A stretch of 64,000 bases of DNA from Beta vulgaris subsp. vulgaris (lineage: Eukaryota; Streptophyta; Magnoliopsida; Caryophyllales; Amaranthaceae). This document shows, piece by piece, positions 56,166 to 64,000 of this stretch. Made by a program: the position numbers and the translations under genes. The stretch is taken from positions 15,140,422-15,204,421 of the forward strand of contig NC_079210.1 of the NCBI RefSeq assembly GCF_026745355.1. Reading direction: 5' to 3'. The notes beneath the pieces are model-generated. The model saw only the letters and a program-made list of their open reading frames with translations. It was not told where the DNA came from and did no database searches. Position 1 is the stretch's first letter, and every line of letters begins with the position of its first letter.

Positions 56166-58840
56166 GCTGGGGCCAAAGCTAGCACTAAATGAAAATGACA
56201 CCAGAGCGTGCACTAACATCTGGTTCCAAACTGGTAACGAGTACATCAACTGACATGTGTGACATCCAACAGACTTGATGTTCATCGACAAGAGCAAAAC
56301 GACTTCCAATTTAGCCAAAGTGATGTCAAGAGATAAGTATTATGATTTCTTATGCTTTACGCTAACTTCTTTACTTGGTTTATAAAATAAAGTTTTTTAT
56401 TGACATCAAAATGTCGAGGGACACCAGGTGAACTCGACGAAAGTGAAGATTGTATCTACCTAAGCTAACATAGGACGTCAACAATCATCCCTTGGTGACG
56501 TCAAAATTTTATAGTAATATTAATTATGATTTAGTGAGACTAATTGTTTTTTCGGTGTCATTAAGCTTTGACAAGGTTACTTCCAAGGATTTTCCTTAAT
56601 GGAAAAAGAAGGGTCCTTTTACATCCATTCGAGCACATCATTACCAATTGTGGTGTGACGTCACTTGTATGTCGACGTAGCACCAAACATGTGATGAAGC
56701 GACGCTGATTTTGTGGCTGACTTCGGTCCAAGTATCAAGTGCTAAACGTCGCAATTGTCCTTTAGTCGCCACAAGGGGATAAGATAGTATACTTTGAATA
56801 TTATAATAATTTTTGCATAGATACGAATTTTCACTATTTTAAAAAGGGATTGACATTAAGGTCGTATTTGAGACTTCAATCGTAGGTATGATTTTCTTAT
56901 GTCCCAGATGTTGGGGGTGTGACGCTGTCAACAATTTAATTCAAATGTATGATTTATCAAGACAAGGTCATCAAAATGACGCCACACTTGATGGCATCCA
57001 GAAAACAACTAATGAAAAGGCGATGCAATGCACATCATTGACACTAATGTGCAATATGAGAAAGGAACAGTCATACGAAGCGTTCGGACACCAAATGGGG
57101 GATATTACGACAATTACTTATTCAAGAAGTTGAAGTAAATTGTTGATGACATGAAACTAATGAGTTGTCGTCATCATACGAGATCACGTCAGAATAAAAA
57201 CAGTTGTCCTATGCAGTCCAACATCAACTTAATATTGACGTTGCTTGGAGGTATTCAAGTGGTGACGTCGTCAAAGTGTCAGTCAACAGTGACAATGCCT
57301 CAGTGCTGGTCGTGAGCAGCGATGTCATCTTATTGTCCGTCGCCAGCAACGACATCATCTTAGTGTCCATCGTCAGCAAGTAATGTTGGTCGGTAGCAAC
57401 GACGTCATCTTAGTGTCGGTCGCCAACTAGTGGCTTGATACACGTATCGATCATCAACCAATGAAGGTGGCTTAGTTACAATATGTAAATATAAATAACT
57501 TGAGTTGTTAGGAAGAATAATTTATGTACCGTCACATTATCAATGCCCATCAAGAGACATCTTAAAAGACGCAAACTTCATCAAATTTTGTGGCTAACTT
57601 CAGTCCAAACCTCAAGAAACTACCATGTTAGGAGATGATGATTGACATTGTTGTTGTCAACAAAGAAGTACGAACACCACATGAAGACAAAACGCCAAGT
57701 GTAACAGTGGGAGACATTTACTTTGTCATGAAGTCGCCACATGGGACATGATAATACAATGCCGGTCTTAGATCTAGGCGTCATGGGGAGTAACGTCAAG
57801 ACAAATTACGCATTGCCGCCAAAAGAAGTTTAACATCTCGACTAAGTAATGATGTTTAAAATTTTTGATGTCGCCATGGTGATGTCGGAAAGTCTTGAAA
57901 AATCAAGCAATAAGAATAAAATGGTAAGGTACGAAGTTTTCAAATATACTTACTTAAGACAACTTATTTTCTTACGAATTTTGCAGGATCTTATAATAAT
58001 GGGTGTTAAAATCACAAGAATGGAGTACCTACAGGAAAAACATGGCAAGACGACGCACTAACCTAGATCTAACCCATTTGACATCACACCCATACGTCAT
58101 GACTTTCACCAAGTGCCCTAACATCATAGGCAATTATCGACACCAACATAGTACAACAAATAACGCCACATGGATCAGATTCTTTAATGAGCTGCTTGGT
58201 GACTAGAAGATGTTTGATGTCAAGCACAAGACAAAAGAAATTCCATGGAAACAACAGAGGCAACATTAGGGGATGACACCAGCTCGACAAGATTTATACA
58301 ATGAAATTCCCTCGTCTATAAATGATGAATAGTAAGTAATAATTTATTATCGTTGACAACGATACCTAGGTATGTTTTATTATTCTTTCTACACATAATT
58401 TCTTCTATTGTCATCTAAGCCTGAATGTTCTGTTAAGAGTACATGTGATCAAAACCTTTCATTGAACTTGGATGACAGCATGTTTAGTTCTCGACTCTTC
58501 CATATTAACGAATAACTAATCAATTAGCTTTATTTTTCATAAACTAACGTCAATGGCAGATGAGTTTTTCTATAAAGTAGAGTGAAGACAACTAGACCCG
58601 GTAACGACACACGTCACGACGACATCCAGAGCAGAGATAATAACATTGTCGGCGTCAGAAGAAGTGACACCCGTACTGACGTCCAACCCATGGATGGTGA
58701 CGATATGCATGATGACAATCGTGACAACAATGAAACGGTTGACGATGAGATGTCACGTGACGATAAAGACGACATCATTAAGTGTCAAGCAGCTAGAGCA
58801 CTTGACATCAACACTTTATAATGAGAAATTCAATTAAACA
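56166..58840. other. Element E interior: non-coding DNA dense in TGACG/CGTCA
   Basis: No convincing retroelement protein is seen. GACG/CGTC words recur throughout, including perfect TGACGTCA palindromes at 56496-56503 and 56656-56663. A repeated GACGTCATCTTAGTGTC(C/G)GTCG-like segment lies at about 57300-57420. A short frame at 58582-58821 is rich in Asp, Asn and Arg (DDMHDDNRDNNETVDDEM). This may be the interior of a large non-autonomous element of which 54742-55656 is the 5' LTR. Confidence 0.45.
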
Positions 58841-59176
58841 CAACGAGAAAGTACTCCATACACTACATTATCTATAAGTGACTTCTAACCTTCTTGTTTG
58901 ATAATTTCATTTGCTACCTATATTCTACATCACTTATGATTCAACAATTGTAGTTGTATATATGTCTAAAGTGTCATCCGATCATCAATTGTCAAGCGTT
59001 AAAGTTTAGGTGCCCGATGTCAGGCGGCTTTGTCTCTAGGTTTGGAGCACAAGGGTAAACCTCAAGTTCAGATGCTCTAAAACTTCACTCTTTCTTATTA
59101 ACTGTGTATTACTCTTATACATTTCATTTAATAGTTTTTATTTGATTTTAATCATATTTAATGTATCTATGCTATT
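58841..59176. other. AT-rich spacer
   Basis: I see no gene or repeat in this stretch. Confidence 0.4.
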
Positions 59177-59770
59177 TGTTACGTAGTGCTAGACTCGTAA
59201 ATAAATACTACTATCCCCAACAGTAGGTTCAACAATAGGAGACTTGTGCAACAATGTCTGGACTCAAATCCCGAACCTGAGCTCCGTCTTTAGACCTGTA
59301 AAAAGGGACCCACTCTAGAGGTTGGGGTGGTATTTCCCCCTCCGAAGCTTATGTCAGGTATCAGGAGTAGAAAAGGAACTTTTAGAGAGAGAAAGTAGAG
59401 AGAGAGAGAATTTATGGCAGAATAACAGTACTATGCTCTGGAAAACGTACCTTTTCCCTGATTTCAAGGACTATTTATAGTGTCTGAAATGACTGTTGTA
59501 CCTTGATGTCACCCTAAATTGGGAGCATCTGATTGGCTAAGCAATAATGCCATGACACGTGGCGGTCACTGATTGGAGAATACACGTCACCCTTTACAGA
59601 AAGATACTCTTTGTGCTTACCAGGCCTAAGTACAGATTGGGCCATAAGAAGGGCTTAGTCCCTATAAGCTTCTGGTCCACGTACTTTACAACAGCAAAAG
59701 AGTGCCACCTGTAGGGTTGTGATGGGGCCACGTGTCACGTCTATAGTCGTTGATTTTTCATGCCACAACA
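59177..59770. repeat. LTR-like or promoter block with G-boxes
   Basis: The block starts TGTTACGTAG and ends TGCCACAACA. It contains the near-palindromic CTATTTATAG (near 59469) and G-box CACGTG at 59556-59561 and 59729-59734. A GA-rich stretch runs at about 59385-59410. No flanking duplication or primer site supports a complete LTR, so the borders are tentative. Confidence 0.4.
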
Positions 59771-59964
59771 TTTGCCCGTTAAAAGAGGATTTTTACCGTT
59801 TAGGCACCAAGACGGTTGGAATTCTCTTTTAACCGACAGGAACTACCCCATTCTTTTTCAAGATGAAAAGGGCCCCATTTAGCCGGTCTCAACAAGTCAA
59901 CCCTCAAGAGGTTTTTGGCATGCAACAGTCACATTACCAGAGGGGGAGGTCATTTTTACCTCCC

Positions 59965-59970
59965 TATAAG
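59965..59970 (+). promoter_or_regulatory. TATA box of the downstream transposon-derived gene
   Basis: CCCTATAAGTAG lies about 220 bases before the ATG at 60188 and is followed by a CT/GA-rich leader (GAGAGAGGG). Plausible by position only. Confidence 0.45.
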
Positions 59971-60187
59971 TAGAACGCTTTGTCCTTTCGGAGATCATTT
60001 TCGTATCCTTGAGAGAATTTTTTAGAGAGAGGGACTCTGCCAAAATTTCTACTGAACTCTAGAGAGAGGAAGATCCTTCGTCCAAGACTCGCTAAACTTT
60101 CTCCATTCGTCCAAGTAATTCAACAGGTATTCCCTCTATCAATTCTTATTTCGCGTTTTTTCCTTTTTGATTCTTTTTCAAGAAAAA

Positions 60188-61412
60188 ATGGATTCATCTT
60201 CTTCATCGAATATTCCTGACCGCTTAAGGGTTGGTCTTGACCCTAGAACAGAGAGCCTTTCTCCCTCGGCACATTCTAGAGTTGGGCCCATCTTGGTCGG
60301 CCATGCATTTTATTTTTTTGGACATGGACGGCAAAGACAGACGACCCAGTCTTTACCTGTGCAGGGTAATTTGGCGCGCGTCAAGCAAACAACTCGCATT
60401 AGACGAGGGGTGAACATTCTGGCCTCTAGCTCAGAAATGGACGCGTCAACCGGCCGGATCCCTGACGAGGGTTAGCGCGAGATTCAAAGCGCACAACCAT
60501 CAAGCAGGACTCCCTCTCCTGAAAACGTCTAGGAGGAGAGGATCAATGAGGGTCTTTCTGAGATGAGCCCGTCCACACAAGGTATGGCCGCGGATGAGGC
60601 CAACGAGGTAGATATTTCACCGAACCCGTCCAATAATTCGGACGATCCATCTACGACCTCTTCTGAAATTATGCGCCACTTAGGTCCTCTATCTGACCCT
60701 AGATTCATCTTAGCTGACAATAGCTGGCTTGGACGAGTAGGTTCATACCTTAGACATTTCTCCTCGACTATGCCTATGTCGGGGTACTCTTTTGCTTTGC
60801 CTGGACGAGAGGACACAATAGTTAGTGCCTCGTCCGACCACTTCGCTGTCTACCGTCTGGCTTTGGACGTTGGGCTGCGATTTCCTCTACATCCTTTCAT
60901 AAGTCGACTGCTTCAACATTATAGCATCGACCATAACCAACTCGCCTCAAATTCTTGGCAAAATATTTTAACCTTCCTGGCCGTCTGCGAGCTAAAATGT
61001 GTTGCTCCTTCGTTAGCCGCCTTTACCCAAATACACTATGTATCTAAAGTTCCCAAGACTATAGAAGGGGCCTGGTTCAACGTCTGCAACCTTCATGGCT
61101 TCTTGATGTCTTGGGACAAAATGTCCAAGATGCATGCCTGGAAGGCATAATTTTTATTCGTCCAGGCTCCAAATGAAGCGGTAGCTAGACGGTACCGATA
61201 TTTCAGCCGAGCTACCACCAATACTAGATGGACGACATCCTTCTTAGAACTTGAGGATGATTCGGCTGAGGAGATAATGGAATACTTCAGGATATTGGAG
61301 TATACCACTCCAAACAACTCTTCTTTTAAGGGTCCGTCCAACTGGATTCCTTTTAAGGAGATGTTTTATAACGATAACTTCTTGATCGCCGCAGGCTTGC
61401 GGCAGGCCGAGG
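60188..61412 (+). pseudogene. PF04195-like 'putative gypsy-type transposon' protein, exon 1, three stops
   Basis: One frame runs from ATG to 61412, interrupted by TAG (60473), TAG (about 60530) and TAA (61148). After a Ser/Pro-rich N-terminus come SWLGRVGSYLRHFSS, YSFALPGREDTIVSASSDHF, AVYRLALDVGLRFPLHPFIS, LASNSWQNILTFLAVCEL and WKA-stop-FLFVQAP. These match the conserved part of a plant family annotated as 'putative gypsy-type transposon' proteins (PF04195). That family is dispersed in plant genomes and of unknown function. A GT at 61413 could be a splice donor. Alternatively this is a once host-coded member now decayed. Confidence 0.72.
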
Positions 61413-61499
61413 GTAGAGGTATATTTCTGACTTTTTCCCAAGTAAATATCCTTGTCTGATGATTATAATTAACTAATCAACATCGTTCTTCTTTTGTAG
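61413..61499 (+). other. Probable intron of the PF04195-like pseudogene
   Basis: GTAGAGGTATATT opens and TTCTTCTTTTGTAG closes this 87-base AT-rich stretch. The frame can continue after it as DSARVVLKISWTGDISMSKF. Confidence 0.5.
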
Positions 61500-63470
61500 A
61501 TTCTGCAAGAGTCGTCCTGAAGATATCTTGGACAGGGGATATCAGCATGTCCAAGTTCACTAGCTCTATATGGAAGGAGTACAGTAAGTCCGGCTCTGAA
61601 AAGAGGACGGACACCTTAATAAGCAAAAACTTCTTCTTTTTTTTTCCGAAGCCTTCCTTAAAACGGAAGGCGTCCAGGAAACATTTGGCCGACCTCCTTT
61701 AACCCACGAGGCCCATCCAGTCATCAATATGCTGGATTTCTGGACGAGCACTAATAACCAGATGGTCCCTGCTTCAAAGAGGAAATCAGCCATATTTCCT
61801 ATGGCCTGTTTCCATATTTTGCCGGGCCCCGTCCTGAAAATCAATATTTTTGTTGGCTTTCTGGATGGGTTCCATTGTAGAACGCTCCAGGCTTCAAAAA
61901 GAAAGGCGGCCAGGGCTTCGTGGAAGGCTTGCTTTCGTGGGGAGACGTCGTCCGAAAACCCTTTTCGCTTTTATTGGACGCTCTCCCTTTTGGACAGGAC
62001 CCCATCCTAATTGGAGTATTGCCATTCTTCTTGGACGATTTCCTTTTCTTTTTCCTAGACGCTTACATTGTTAACTTGTGTTTTATTTTCAGAAAAATAC
62101 CCCCACGTCTAAGGCGTTGGCGGAGAAAGCGGCTTCGAAGAAAAGGCCGACCGCAATAGGAGATACCCCTCCTCCCAAAAAATCCAAAGGCTTCACGGCC
62201 AAGAAGAAGAAATCTGACCGGCCTTCTCTGCCGAAGGTCGAGATTCCTCCTTCCATGGAGGAAGTTCCTACTTCAGCCGAAGAAAAGGCCATGGTTCCTT
62301 ATATCGGCCCAGTGGGTTTGGCACCCCCAGATATTACTGAACAACCGGACGCGATTGTTAATTTGGACAAGGTCGAAGGGGCTGACAAGACATTTCTCAG
62401 CCGGACGCGGCTAAGGACGGATCCGCTTTTTCTGGTCCAGTAGCAGGGCAGATATCACAGATGCCACATGCTTATAGATCGACCTTGCGATCTTCTGGTG
62501 AGTCTTATTATTCTAACGTTGTTACGACTTTGCGCGTTGGCGGGCGTCTGATGAGTCCGTCCAACAAACTGGCTGTAGTTAGGGGCAGCTGAAGTAGCTC
62601 CTGACGGTTCTCTCATTTTATCGGACAACGACTCCTCGGCAGCTTTTGCGAGGATGACCTCGGCCGATCGTGAGAAGCTCAAGCAAAGATGTTCAAATGC
62701 TTCCCTAAGCCTTACATCAAAGGCTAGAGAGGGGCTTCATCTGGGCATGTAGGCTACATGTCTCAACTAGCTGTTGAGGTATGGTTTTCATTTCTCTGCT
62801 GTCTTCTTTTTCATACTTAGCAACTTTTTCCACCTTTGTGATCGTCCTGACATGCTTTTATCTCACCTTTTCAGCTTTTTGCTCGCAGCATAATAACCGA
62901 GGGCTAGGCAAGATTGCTCAGGAAAGAATATAAGCAGCTCGTCGGGATACCACCAAAGTTGCGGACCAAGCTCAATTCCTTATGGATGAGCAGGAAGTCT
63001 TGCATCGTCAGTCGAGAGAAGCTTAGGAGAAGCGTTCGGCCGAGATGGAGTCGGCCAACAAAAGATACCTTGTTCGTCTGATGGAGCTTCTGGACGAGAA
63101 GACTGCCCTTGAGCGGATTCTTACGGACGAAAGAAACACAACCCTTTTGACGGCCGTTGAGCTTCGGAGAGAGAATTATTTTCTCCAAGCAAAAAATCAC
63201 GACCTAAAGAAAGAAGCCGTTGATGCTTTCGAGTCGGCCAAGGAGGCTCTCAATGAGGTGATAGATACGTCCAAGACGTGGGCTGTGAGGGCTTTTGAAA
63301 TGCTTGCCGAATCCGAGGACGTTGCCAGATATGAGCGTCGTCTGGAATTTTAAGAAAGCCTTCACAAAGCTTCGATGGCCAGAGACGAGCTCCTAGTCTT
63401 TCAGGAATCCTTAGACGACGAGGAAGAGGACGAGAAGGTCAACTGAGAGGCGGACGCTTAGTTTTCTTTT
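61500..63470 (+). pseudogene. PF04195-like pseudogene, downstream part with charged and coiled-coil segments
   Basis: The frames are broken but ordered. A Lys-rich linker is at 62078-62443 (KKSKGFTAKKKKSDRPSLP). A coiled coil at 63045-63353 includes RLMELLDEKTALERILTDER, ELRRENYFLQAKNHDLKKEA and AFEMLAESEDVARYERRLEF. An acidic end lies near 63415 (DDEEEDEK). The family usually has such a charged linker and C-terminal coiled coil after the PF04195 region. Exon borders between about 61700 and 62890 are not resolved. Confidence 0.5.
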
Positions 63471-64000
63471 TTCTTTTCAATCTTGGCCGCATGCCTTTTC
63501 TACTTAGCGTAGCAGTTTTTTTTTCTTTTTAGCCTAGGTTGTAATCTTCTTTGAATTTTTATAAGAGAATCTCTGTTTTTCACTTAATGTCTCTTATTTC
63601 CATTTTGCTCATAGTTTAATAATTCAATCCAAATAACTTTCCCAGTTATAAGCAAATTGTTTTGGTCGAAGATGTCAACATTCTCATCATGGACGATCTA
63701 ATCCAATTATAAGAATAATAATACCAAATTAAAAAATTGTTCGGCCTGAAATGCGAGAGTTGTTCTTCAGAACTTTACTCAAAGTTGCACCAAGGCTTGA
63801 TCCTGTACAAGGACGTTTTGCTACTTGCATTAGTATATTTAACATGTATCCCCCCGCTTCTTGGACGAAGAAATTTTAGTAATTTTCTTTGTTCTAAGAA
63901 GGAAAACGACCATGTTTGATAGTGGTATACTTATGCAAAGTAAAATCTGGGATTGTGGCAATCCGTCCATCCTTTTAAAGCTTGCAATAACTTTTTCCTT
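63471..64000. other. AT-rich 3' flank
   Basis: This probably holds the 3' end of the preceding transcription unit. I see no further gene before the window ends. Confidence 0.35.

Noticed and set aside
55827..56318. 163-codon minus-strand frame with Asp/Ser repeats (SEFDVDML units)
   Set aside because: It is explained by the 18-bp minisatellite, whose period keeps frames open. Start and end lie in unrelated sequence, and the plus strand is open as well.

Overview
The window looks like nuclear DNA of a flowering plant (probably a eudicot). It holds Ty3/gypsy retroelements of chromovirus (Tekay/Del-like) and Athila-like type, an L1-type LINE with a DUF4283-like ORF1, Stowaway-, Harbinger- and Mutator-like small DNA elements, a stray piece of plastid ycf2, and one intron-containing plant gene. 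There is no bacterial or viral operon structure, and I see no tRNA or rRNA gene and no CRISPR array. I could not fix the species.

Layout. 1-15144: tandem copies of one chromovirus family. The 3' part of copy A runs into a 2.7 kb LTR that is also the 5' LTR of copy B; B ends in a truncated 3' LTR, and a Harbinger-type MITE sits in B's integrase. 15145-17207: a minus-strand LINE piece, a small minus-strand LTR/PBS repeat and a ycf2 fragment. 17208-46707: one LINE that carries its own target-site duplication and is cut into pieces by a second chromovirus (C, 17559-30451, itself hit by a Copia-like solo LTR), an Athila-like element (D, 30722-43523) and a Stowaway-like MITE. 47069-53080: a two-exon plant gene for a short charged coiled-coil protein; the LINE sits about 350 bp upstream of its start codon. 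53558-54517: a Mutator-type MITE with a 9-bp target duplication. 54742 onward: an LTR with a gypsy-type primer site, an 18-bp minisatellite and about 2.5 kb rich in TGACG/CGTCA words. 59177-63470: an LTR-like block and a decayed gene resembling the plant 'putative gypsy-type transposon' (PF04195-like) proteins.

The most interesting signals are shared by the two diverged chromoviruses B and C. Both carry a homologous extra reading frame (here ORF0) between primer-binding site and gag. Both have the same core-promoter block (two 10-bp palindromes around the TATA position) and the same downstream LTR block. I do not recognise ORF0. Other notable points: the LINE was probably copied from a prematurely polyadenylated transcript; all three gypsy families have internal sequence lying beyond an LTR; and decay differs by element (indels in B, C-to-T/G-to-A nonsense changes in C). 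Many one-base losses in homopolymers, also seen in the host gene, mean that some frameshifts may be sequence errors.
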